64,000 nt of DNA, taken from positions 12,312,966-12,376,965 of the forward strand of contig CM045746.1 of assembly GCA_024760905.1 (NCBI GenBank), in the 5' to 3' direction. The notes under the pieces were generated by a model. The model was not told where the DNA came from and did not search any database. It saw only the letters and a program-made list of their open reading frames with translations. Numbering within the stretch: the first letter of the stretch is position 1; each line of letters starts with the position of its first letter. Below are positions 55,676 through 64,000 of this stretch, one piece after another. The DNA is from Plotosus lineatus. Lineage: Eukaryota > Chordata > Actinopteri > Siluriformes > Plotosidae. The translations under genes and the position numbers were made by a program.

Positions 55676-55944
55676 TCAATAAAGTAAATCATCTCCTGTT
55701 GCAGTCGGTTCCTCTGGTTTTTTGTTTTGTATTTTGGGCAGATGAATTTTGCTTGAAGCAACCACCAGAATATTGGCTCCATGTGAGACAGTGCTGGCAA
55801 CACAGAGCCAAAATGAAAATCCCAGGTTCTCTTCTAAAACCACGAGGTGAAACAGATTTTCATGAAAGTTCGCAACTCGTTCCGTTAAACGATGACACCG
55901 CACCGCCGCGATGAAACAGGCAAAGCCAAGAGAACTGAAAAGAG
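55676..55944 (-). CDS. clrn2: clrn2 coding exon 3
   Basis: Acceptor ctttctcag precedes 55944. The joining codon reads Ala. It encodes [51 protein letters not shown] and ends GDDLLY with stop TGA at 55678-55676. A second ag ten bases downstream would break the frame. Confidence 0.93.
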
Positions 55945-57682
55945 CTGAGAAAGAGAAAATGGGAGATTGTTTAAGATTCAGAGTATTCGGTAGTTCAGTA
56001 CTATTTTTACATATGAAACATATATTTTACTTTAATTTTTTACCAAAGTCTATACGAATTCTTTAGCAGTCATCACTAACCTTTAAAAAATAAATAAATA
56101 AAGAGGTTACACAGAGAACATATTCCCTTCATATTCCTGTTTATTCCTACTATAAGGCACAGTAGAAAATACACCAATAAAATGAACATGTGTAAATAAG
56201 GCATGGTTGAGGCTAAGGTTATGAAAATGACCACTGCCAGGACAATATTTAAAAAGTCAACTAGATTTTCAGTGAATCTTCCTGACAAAAGATGCAAATC
56301 TCTTTTCTCTATGCACGCCGAGGGAGATCACGGCTGGAGACTTATCTCCAAAACTTCAGTACAATGTACAACCTTCACCAAAATAAAAATAAAAATATAA
56401 TAATGCACATTACAGTAATTAACTGAAACAGAAATGAGGGTGGTACGGTGGCGTAGTGGTTTGCATTGGTCCTGGGCTTGATTCCCAGCTCGTGTGTTTC
56501 TGTGTGAAGTTTGCATGTTCTCCTTGCGATTGTGTGGGTTTCCTCTGGGTACTGCGGTTTCCTCCCGGAGTCCAAAAACATGCACAGTAAGTTAATTGGT
56601 TGTTCCAAATCACCCATAGGTATGAATGTGAGTATGAATGGTTGTGTGAGTGTTTGCCCTGCGATGGCCTGGTGAGCTGTCCAGGGTGTACCCTGCCCTT
56701 GCCCAGAATCAGCTGAGATGGACACCAGCCTCCCCATGAGACTAATTAGAAATAAGTGGTTCAGAAAATGAAAGGATGAAAGAAACAGTAATGTGGATAA
56801 TGTTGTGGAATCATGATACGGTAATTTAGATTACGTTTTTTCCCCATTTGTTGTTAATACAGTATTGAACTACACTGACATCTACTGGACTTAAAGAGAT
56901 CAGCTAAAGACCTTTTTGTTCCCCAAGGTAATGGTCGGACCTTGCAGTAACAAAAGTTCAACTAAATTTACATTTCTGCCTTTAGACTTGGGACAGCTCC
57001 AGCATTGTCTGGGTTCTTCCCTGCGTGAGGTTACACTTAAAACCTGCACAATCAGCAAGTTTTGTGTAATCCGAAAACAATAGAAATATATACGTATAGA
57101 AATATAACAATCTTGGCAAGGGCAGTGGCGGCCTAGTGGTATAGGGTTCTGGATCGCTGATTCTAAGGTTGGAGGTTCGAGTCCCACTCTCCACAAGGTT
57201 GTCACTGTCCCCCGCAGTGCAGCTAACTGGGTTATCAAAGGCGGGCCATGTCTCTCGCTGTCTATGGTGAGAGGGTCATGTAAAAGAACCATTGCTGACT
57301 TTCGTAAAGAGTAGCTGCAAAGCCATCAACGTGTTTTTGCCCTGCGATGGCCTGGCTAGCTGTTCAGGGTGTACTCTGCCCTTGCCCAGAGTCGGCTAGG
57401 ATGGGCGCCGGCCTCCCCGTGACCCTAATTAGGATTAAGCAGTTACAGAAAATGATGATGATGATGACAATCTTGGCAGAGGTAATGAGATACAACTTAC
57501 ATACAAATAACCTATTTGGACGGCATACGTACTAGAAAAAATTACTCTGTTACCAAATGTAAGCACTATATTCATATTTTATTTCTTTGTAGCTTGAAAT
57601 GAAAAAAAAAAAAAAAATTGTTCTTTAGGTGTATTTACTCAAGGCTACTAATAACAGCCATGTGAAAAATACTGATAAATTG

Positions 57683-57771
<89 letters not shown>

Positions 57772-58574
57772 AATAATAATAATAATAATAATAATAACGA
57801 TAGGGCAGTGATGGTCCAGCGGAAAGGCGCTGGATTACAGATCCCAAGGTCATGGATTCAAGCCCCACTATCACAGAGTTGTCAGTGCTGTCCCCCCAGT
57901 CCTTCGAAGTGGATTATCAAAAGCTGCACATGTCTCTCACTCTCTGTGGTGAGAGTGACGTAATTGCTGACTCAAGATTAGGCTGGATCGTCATCAGTGT
58001 TTTTCTGCCCTGTGATGGCCTGACCAGATCAGTCCATGGTGTACTCTACCCTCGTTGAGAGTCTGCTGAGCCTCCCTGGACCCTACTTAGGATTAAGCTG
58101 TTCAGAAAATGGATGAATCAACAAACCATAATCAAATTATATCATTTAATTCAAGATGGTCAACCAGTCTGACCAGCTCTTTCTGTGTTGTGCTATCTGG
58201 TAGGTGTTCAGATTTAACTGTACAGAACAAACTGTGTAAAAATGCCATGTCTCTCACTGTTTGCGAAGAGTGGCATTTAAAAGAACTGTTGCTGTAGTTC
58301 GTAAGTAAAGAGTAGACCATTGAGGTTCTGTCAGCCTGTTTCTGCCCTGCAATGGCCTGGCTAGCTGTCTCTGCCATCGCTGAGAGATTGGTTTATCCAA
58401 ATTGCCCCTCGGTGTGAGTGTGACGGTGGATGGCTGTATTTGTGTTGCCCTGAAATTAACTTCTAATCTGTTCAGGATGTATCTTGCCTTTGCCCAGTGT
58501 CAGATGACAAAGACTTCAGCTTCGCTGCAACCCTAATCAGGATTACGCATTTGGGAAGAGGAATGGATGGATGG

Positions 58575-58631
<57 letters not shown>

Positions 58632-61600
58632 GAAACTATAATCACTGTGATCATTATATTAAAGGATCCCGCCTCCTACTTCCTTACCCAATCAGGGTTA
58701 ACTAATCACCTTCTTCACTGCATGGCAAGGTAACTGGCTTCTGCGACCAATTGTAATCATTCGGATAAGCTCAACATAAAACCAGCTATTCCTAAAGCTT
58801 TCCAGTACTTGGAAGTGAAACTGAACTGAAAGAGTAAACTACGGGTGGTAAGGCACTGTCAAAATATCTCATGGAATGTTGCAGACAGACAGTAGTTAGG
58901 AGCTGGATACAAAAAATACTGTTTAGTACTACTAGAACCTTTCCTGAATGGGAGTGTCCCTTCAAAGTAGATGGCACAATGAGGATGAAACTGGACAAAG
59001 CGGATACCAGGAGGCCAATGGCAAGTTAGAAGCAGTTAAAGGATTTTTATTTTGGCAAATAATGGTCACTGTGTACCTCTGAGTACAATATCATCTGTGA
59101 CCACAAAAGGTCCTTTTGTGAATTGAGCTTTGGAGAGAAACACACCCTAAAAATTCTGAGGCCATATTAAAATATGTGTTATGGTCAAGATCTTTTCCTT
59201 TCACTGTTCCCTTTTTTTCAGGGGTCGCCACAGCGAATCTATGAATCACATGTTTGATTTGGCATAGATTTTTATGTTGGATGCCCTTCCTGACACAACT
59301 CTTTAGAAAGGGGCAAAAACACACTGACGGTTATGCAGCTACTCTTTACGAAACTCAGCAATGGTTCTTTTCCATGAGCCTCTCACCATAGACAGTGAGA
59401 GACATAGCCGACCTTTGATAACCCACTTAGCTGAACTGGGGAGACAGTGACAACCTTGTGGAGAGTGGGACTTGAACCCATAACCGCCAGTCAGCAATCC
59501 AGCACCTTTTACCACCAGGCCACCACTGGCCTTGTTCTGGGCAAAATATTCCATAATTATTTGGCGCTAACGTCAAACTGTATATCTGTCAGAATGCTGG
59601 TACAGCTTACCATTCAAAGAACAAGATACCTACTAGTATAGTAAAGCATGGAGTTGTGGGGGTGGAAAGCATGCAGTAATACCTGTTGTGGGGGGCATTT
59701 CTCTGTTTCAGGGACTGGGGCATGTGCTGAGATAGGTAAAGTAATGGATGGGACAAAATGCTTTAAATATACCATATGACTTAGGCCAGTGGTGGCCGAG
59801 TGGTATAGGGTGCTGGATCGGTGATCCAAAGGTCGGGGGTTCCAGTCCCACTCTCCACAAGGTTGTCATTGTCCCGCCAGTGCAGATAACTGGGTTATCA
59901 AAGGCCGGCCATGTCTCTCACTGTCTATGGTGTGAGGCATGTAAAAGCACCATTGCTGACTCTTGACCAGAGTAGTCTGCGAAGCCGTCAGCGTGTTTCC
60001 GCCCTGTGAAGGCCTGGCGGGCTTTTGAGGGTGAACTCAGCTCTCACCCGGAGTCAGCTGGGATGGGCGCCAGCCTCCCTGCAACCCTTAGGATTAAGTG
60101 GTTACAGAAAATGAATTGAATATGTTATTTTGTGTGTGTCTTGATTACGGGTAGCAATGCAAAGAAAATGTGAATATTTTAAAGTCAGTGGTTATTTTCT
60201 ATCCCTATTGTAGATACAACTGGAACTGGGTTCTGTAGTCAGATTACTAAATACAGATTTTTAGCAAAACTCAAAGTGGGCCTGACATGAAAGGAAGTAC
60301 TGTTATGGTTAATACAGAAAAAAAAACCCACACGTTGCAGTATTGACTCAATGAAGCACCAGGAGATTTCAAACGACCAATAACATGCTGCCTCTGCCAA
60401 GAGATTACATGTAGGTTGTGACTGGATCCAACAGAAGGATGATGATTGAAACCAAAAATAACAACGATGCACAATAATGGTTCAGTGACCACATAGTCAA
60501 TCTGTGATGTGGTCATGCAATTACATCAACAAAAATCTGGAATGCACTCGTAAGAAGAGTTCATATGAGAACACATGGTTTCTTGTTGATTACTGGAGGT
60601 TGCGAAATGCAAGTTTTAAACGCAGGGGAGGCTTTTCCCTGAAAATAAATATACTTCACTTCAATGATAAATATTAAGATGACTGAAAAAACAAAGGGCA
60701 GTGGTGGTGGCCTGGTGGTAAAGGTACTGGATCACTGATCCCAAAGGTTGGGGATTCAAGCCCCACTCTCAGTGAGTTGTCACTGCCCCACCCCCCCTCC
60801 CACATCCTGTGCAGCTAACTGGGTTATCAAAGGCCGGCCATGTCTCTCACTGTCTACGGTGGGAGGCTGTAAAAGAACCATTGCTGACTTTCCTCAAGAG
60901 TATCCATCAGCATGTTTCTGCCCTGTGATGGCCCGGTGAGCTGTCCAAGGTATACTCTGCTCTCGCCCGGAGTCAGCTGAAATGGACATCAGCCTCCCCG
61001 TGACTCTAATTAAGATAAAGCTGTTTAGAAAATGAATGAAAAACAAATGCAATCCCATGCCATTTAAACGAGCTCAATTGAGCTACATACCACAGGTATA
61101 TCTATGACCCATTCAGATCTAGCTACGTAGATGGTGATGTCAATAGTTCTCTTTCTGGTTCAAAAATCAAAAATCTGGCTCCACAGAATTGTTCATCACG
61201 CCATCTAGTATAACCCTGCAAAATTTCATGCGAGGTCAGTCAGTAACAGCAGATCTCTGATGACTGTGATGTCATGATTCTACTGCATCCAAGCTGAAAA
61301 GTAAAATCTAGACTTGCAGTGTTGTTGGTATTGTCGCGTATAATGTCCGAATTCAAATTCTTCCCGTTATGACATCATAATTCTGTTTCGAGCTCAAAAA
61401 TCAGGCTCTGTGGAATTGTAGTTATTGTCGACAAGAACAAGTCCACCAGGTTTCATGTGATTCTGCTCACTAATAATTGCGGAGTAGGATCTTTAGAGCA
61501 AATATCCACGAATTCAAGAATACCACCACCAATAGCAACACTACCAACACCAACACCATCGACAACAACACCAACTCCAACACCACCACCAACAACTCTA

Positions 61601-63730
61601 ACATCACCAACAACAAACGCAACAACAACAACAACAGCTCCAACACCACCATTACAACCAACAACAACAAAAATAGCAGCACCACCATCACCAGCAACAA
61701 CAACAGCAAACAAAGGGTTTGACAGCGGTGGTGGTGTTGGAGTTAATAAGGAACCAATTACAGATGGACTCTAAATAGAAAATAAAGTTATGTGAAGTTA
61801 TATAGATGTTACTTATATAAATAAAACACATAATACACTCATCTGCAATTAGTTGTAGCCTACCTGCTATGAGGTTCCAGAGGTAGAGGCCTAAAGGTCC
61901 CTTGATGGACTGGTAAGGCACTTTTCTGGCATTGTAAATGCAGAAAGCCAGACTCACCAATGCAAAGCCAATAGCGAAGAAGAGGAAGAAAATTATGATC
62001 ATATGTAGACCACTGTTGAGTTTCCGAATCAATTTTGGAAAAACTGAAACGAGAAGAGCAGACATGAAGAACCATATCACTCTTAATTACTATGCACAAC
62101 ATGGTAAGACATTTAGGAACACCTGGCTGTTTCACCCATTTGTGGTTCTTCCCTAAACATCTGCCACAAAGCTGGAAGCCCACAACTTTCCAAAACATTA
62201 TTGCATGCTGGAGCATTACCATGTTCCTTCAGAAGAGCAAACGGAGTTCCAGCATGAAAGTGACTCTGGGAAACACAAAGCGAGGAGCACGAAGAAATGA
62301 TTTGGCAGGGATGAAGTTGGGCAGTATGGTGGCCGAGCAGTTATCATGTTTGCAACACAACAAGAAGGTCCTGAGTTCAGCTCTGTGTGGAGTTCTTCCC
62401 CGTACAGTACTCACATTGGTTTTTCCCAAACCACCCTTCGGTATGTATGTGAGTGTCAGTGGTTAAGTATGAGTTGAGCCTGTGATGGTCAGGCAAGCTG
62501 TTCTGGGTGTACCCCATTTTTGTTCAGTGTTGGCTGGGATAGGTTCCAGCATCTCTAATAGTAAGATTAAGCAGCTTGGCAAATGAGTGAGCAAGAATGA
62601 ATAGCAATTTTACACATCCATACTGAGGAACAATTTGGAACAGCCACGTAGCCTAATGTGCACGTGGGAGGAACTTGAAGTACCCAGAGAGAACCTAGAC
62701 AAGCATGCAAACTTCACACAGAAATTAATCGAACCCAGAACCTTCTTGCTGTAAGGTGGACATTCTAACCACTACATCAACGTGCCACCCTGAAAAATTT
62801 AATATAATACAAATCATCTTGGGCTGTGGTGGCCTAGTGGTATAGGGCACTGGATCGCTGATTCTAAGGTTGGGGGTTCAAGTCCCACTCTCCACAAGGT
62901 TGTCACAGTCGCCCCAGTGCAGCTAACTGGATTATCAAAGGCCGGCCATGTCTCTCACTGTCTATGGTGTGAGGTTCATGTAAAAGAACCATTGCTGACT
63001 TTCGACAAGAGTCGCTGCAAAGCCATCAGCATGTTTCCACCCTTGTGATGGCCTGGTGAGTCTGCCCTCGCCCGGAGTCGGCAGGGATGGGCGCCAGCCT
63101 CCCCGCGACCCTAATTAGGTTTAAGCGGTTACAGAAAATGAATGAATGAACAAATCATCATGGGGCAGTAATGGCCCACTGGAAGGATGCTGGATTACAG
63201 ATCCCAAGGTCGGGGGTTCAAGTTTGTCAGTGCTGTGTCCCCAGTCCATCGAACTGGATTATCAAAAGCTGCACATGTCTCTCACTCTCTATGGTGAGAG
63301 TGATGTAAAAGAATCATTGCTGACTCAAGATTAGGTCATATGGTCATCAGTATGTTTCTGCCCTGCGATGGCCTGGATAGCTGTCCCGGGTGTACGCTGC
63401 TCTCGCCTGGAGTCAGCTGGGATGGGCGCCAGCTTCCCCGTGACCCTAAACAGAACAAACTGTGTAAAAATCCTCACTGTAAATTTTGAAACGACGGCTC
63501 CCGAGACCGCACTTCCGTGTTTTGCCACCTTGAAAGAGCCCGTAATCCAGATCCCCAGTAAACTGCTCAAGTTCCAGCTTTGACGCATTCACCAGATCAA
63601 CACCAGTTTGACAAAGGATAGTCGCAGTGATCCAGCGCTCGGTGGAGAGCGCCACAACAAGGAGCACCACTGAGCCGATACTCAGCATGGAGCCTACTGA
63701 GAATACGATACACTTCCACACAGTTGGCAT
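55676..63730 (-). CDS. clrn2: clarin-2, complete three-exon gene
   Basis: Exons 63730-63478 (253 nt), 62043-61864 (180 nt) and 55944-55676 (269 nt) join in frame into 233 residues, close to the 232 of the mammalian protein. The product begins [16 protein letters not shown]. It has four membrane segments (about residues 7-29, 97-121, 136-160 and 188-210). The first loop carries W33, an N-glycosylation site at N48 (VNAS), and C40/C74 within [10 protein letters not shown] and [21 protein letters not shown] and [10 protein letters not shown] are clarin family blocks, and RLTERVANF plus the end GDDLLY point to clarin-2 rather than clarin-1 or -3. Clarin-2 is a tetraspan-like protein of hair-cell stereocilia needed for hearing. 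Frame and splice sites are intact. Intron 1 is 1.4 kb and intron 2 is 5.9 kb, both filled with SINEs. Confidence 0.93.
55945..56434. other. clrn2 intron 2, part without repeats
   Basis: No recognised repeat or exon. Confidence 0.5.
56435..56785 (+). repeat. SINE-B in clrn2 intron 2
   Basis: ggtacggtggcgtagtggtt head, gcttgattcccagctcgtgt, tgtgaagtttgcatgttctc, gactaattagaaataagtgg tail. Confidence 0.87.
56786..57117. other. clrn2 intron 2 spacer
   Basis: No recognised repeat or exon. Confidence 0.45.
57118..57470 (+). repeat. SINE-A in clrn2 intron 2, tail type 1
   Basis: gggcagtggcggcctagtgg to ctaattaggattaagcagtt, ending gatgatgatgatgaca. Confidence 0.9.
57684..57797. repeat. (CAA)n(TAA)n microsatellite
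   Basis: About 28 CAA units then about 9 TAA units, immediately before a SINE-A variant. Confidence 0.96.
57800..58118 (+). repeat. SINE-A variant subfamily
   Basis: gggcagtgatggtccagcgg, gctggattacagatcccaag, tatcaaaagctgcacatgtc and gactcaagattaggctggat distinguish it from the main family. The copy at 63160 has the same changes. Confidence 0.82.
58235..58575 (+). repeat. SINE core fragment followed by a SINE-B tail
   Basis: tgccatgtctctcactgttt to ctggctagctgtct is core. attgcccctcggtgtgagtg to aaccctaatcaggattacgc is a SINE-B-like 3' part. Confidence 0.65.
58576..58630. repeat. (TAA)n microsatellite
   Basis: About 18 units after a gatggatggataat lead-in at the SINE end. Confidence 0.96.
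58631..59191. other. clrn2 intron 2 spacer, no exon seen
   Basis: No recognised repeat. Confidence 0.45.
59192..59535 (-). repeat. SINE-A in clrn2 intron 2, tail type 2
   Basis: cctttcactgttcccttttt, ggggtcgccacagcgaatct, ttatgttggatgcccttcct, core and head to ccaccactggcc. Confidence 0.9.
59783..60118 (+). repeat. SINE-A in clrn2 intron 2, tail type 1
   Basis: ggccagtggtggccgagtgg to cccttaggattaagtggtta. Confidence 0.9.
60119..60694. other. clrn2 intron 2 spacer
   Basis: No recognised repeat or exon. Confidence 0.45.
60695..61040 (+). repeat. SINE-A in clrn2 intron 2, tail type 1
   Basis: gggcagtggtggtggcctgg to tctaattaagataaagctgt and gaatgaaaaac. Confidence 0.9.
61041..61514. other. 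clrn2 intron 2 spacer
   Basis: Contains related segments (ctgtgatgtcatgattctac and ccgttatgacatcataattc) that may be an old unclassified repeat. Confidence 0.4.
61515..61720. repeat. CAA/CCA-rich degenerate trinucleotide tract
   Basis: About 200 bp of mixed caa, cca, cac, gca units. All six frames stay open by composition, so the Thr/Pro and Val/Gly ORFs here are not genes. It lies 145 bp from clrn2 exon 2. Confidence 0.9.
61864..62043 (-). CDS. clrn2: clrn2 coding exon 2
   Basis: 180 nt. Acceptor ctcgtttcag precedes 62043 and donor gtaggc follows 61864. It encodes [15 protein letters not shown], a hydrophobic segment and [13 protein letters not shown]. Confidence 0.93.
62315..62597 (+). 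repeat. SINE-B in clrn2 intron 1
   Basis: gcagtatggtggccgagcag head, aagaaggtcctgagttcagc, ttttcccaaaccacccttcg, agtaagattaagcagcttgg. Confidence 0.75.
62605..62800 (-). repeat. SINE-B fragment, inverted relative to its neighbour
   Basis: tttggaacagccacgtagcc, tacccagagagaacctagac, ttcttgctgtaaggtggaca. Next to a forward SINE-B, so the pair could form a hairpin in the clrn2 pre-mRNA. Confidence 0.75.
62818..63150 (+). repeat. SINE-A in clrn2 intron 1, tail type 1
   Basis: gggctgtggtggcctagtgg to taattaggtttaagcggtta and gaatgaatgaac. Confidence 0.9.
63160..63449 (+). repeat. SINE-A variant subfamily next to the clrn2 exon 1 donor
   Basis: ggggcagtaatggcccactg, tggattacagatcccaaggt, tatcaaaagctgcacatgtc, tgactcaagattaggtcata and cttccccgtgaccctaa. 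It ends about 28 bp from the exon 1 splice donor on the other strand. Confidence 0.85.
63478..63730 (-). CDS. clrn2: clrn2 coding exon 1
   Basis: 253 nt. The start codon at 63730-63728 was chosen because MPTVWK aligns with the clarin-2 start. An upstream in-frame ATG at 63748 would add MCVKGA. Donor gtgagg follows 63478. Confidence 0.93.
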
Positions 63731-63953
63731 GGCTCCTTTCACACACACCGTCCCGCCACATTCCTCATCAGTGTATCATGCAGTAATGCTGCTCGAGACA
63801 TCCATTCCTGAAAACCGTGTCTGTGAACGGTCCATAAATATTTCCCTCTGGGATGTTTTTCTCAGGTGAAAAAGATCAGTTAAACACAGAAGCTTAACTC
63901 CAAATTAAAGACATAAAGTAAAGACAAGGAAACTGAAGCCGAGTCGGGTCAAA

Positions 63954-63995
<42 letters not shown>

Positions 63996-64000
63996 CCTCA
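63731..64000 (-). promoter_or_regulatory. clrn2 5' flank
   Basis: Sequence upstream of the clrn2 start codon, expected to hold its 5' UTR or promoter. No TATA element stands out. A (CT)n tract (63957-63992), GA on the gene strand, lies about 230 bp upstream and may influence transcription. Confidence 0.4.
63957..63992. repeat. (CT)n microsatellite
   Basis: About 18 units. Confidence 0.96.

Noticed and set aside
61453..61774. Overlapping ORFs of about 80-105 codons on both strands
   Set aside because: A CAA/CCA repeat that leaves all frames open. It lies in a clrn2 intron.

Overview
This window looks like a piece of a teleost fish nuclear genome. It is AT-rich and full of CA/GT and TA microsatellites. 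Short vertebrate-type exons are separated by introns packed with SINEs, LINE fragments, pogo/Tigger, Tc1-like and hAT elements. It contains no prokaryotic operon, phage or CRISPR structure. The species cannot be named from sequence alone.

Three vertebrate protein-coding loci can be read, all on the minus strand. (1) The first two coding exons of an exocyst-component-1-like gene (exoc1l; Sec3 N-terminal PH-like domain) lie at 5.1-5.9 kb, and its 3' exons were not found. (2) The last three coding exons of a contactin-associated protein 2 (cntnap2/Caspr2) homologue lie at 23.9-27.0 kb. The last two, which encode the transmembrane and cytoplasmic tail, are well preserved, but the third from the end carries two in-frame stop codons. 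(3) A complete three-exon clarin-2 gene (clrn2), predicted at 233 residues, lies at 55.7-63.7 kb with intact frame and splice sites.

Almost everything else is mobile DNA. A tRNA-headed SINE, called SINE-A here, occurs about 30 times. One head and core is joined to at least three different 3' tails, and one tail matches the 3' end of a LINE at 19.7 kb. SINE-B has a different tRNA-like head but ends in a SINE-A-like tail. SINE-C is a third, separate family. LINE remnants lie at 13.0, 14.6-17.7, 17.7-18.5, 19.7-20.1 and 49.6-50.2 kb. DNA transposons include pogo/Tigger elements (8.8-10.2, 12.6, 20.6, 25.9, 35.8 and 40.6 kb), Tc1/mariner relics (30.6, 35.1 and 49.1-50.9 kb), two hAT MITEs (42.1 and 52.3 kb) and a THAP-containing element with convergent ORFs (7.1-8.4 kb). 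A Ty3/gypsy chromodomain and LTR fragment lies at 45.1-46.0 kb.

The most interesting points are these. Two different hAT MITEs sit in the same 8-bp site of two separate SINE-A copies. The SINE tails are modular. The THAP transposon has two convergent ORFs. The cntnap2 exon with stops is symmetric, so skipping it would keep the frame. Two Tigger derivatives share an internal-deletion junction. Perfect 48-bp and 33-bp inverted repeats occur at 12.3 and 16.5 kb, and a SINE-C copy at 55.1 kb has its 5' half inverted. The chain of nested insertions gives a relative chronology.
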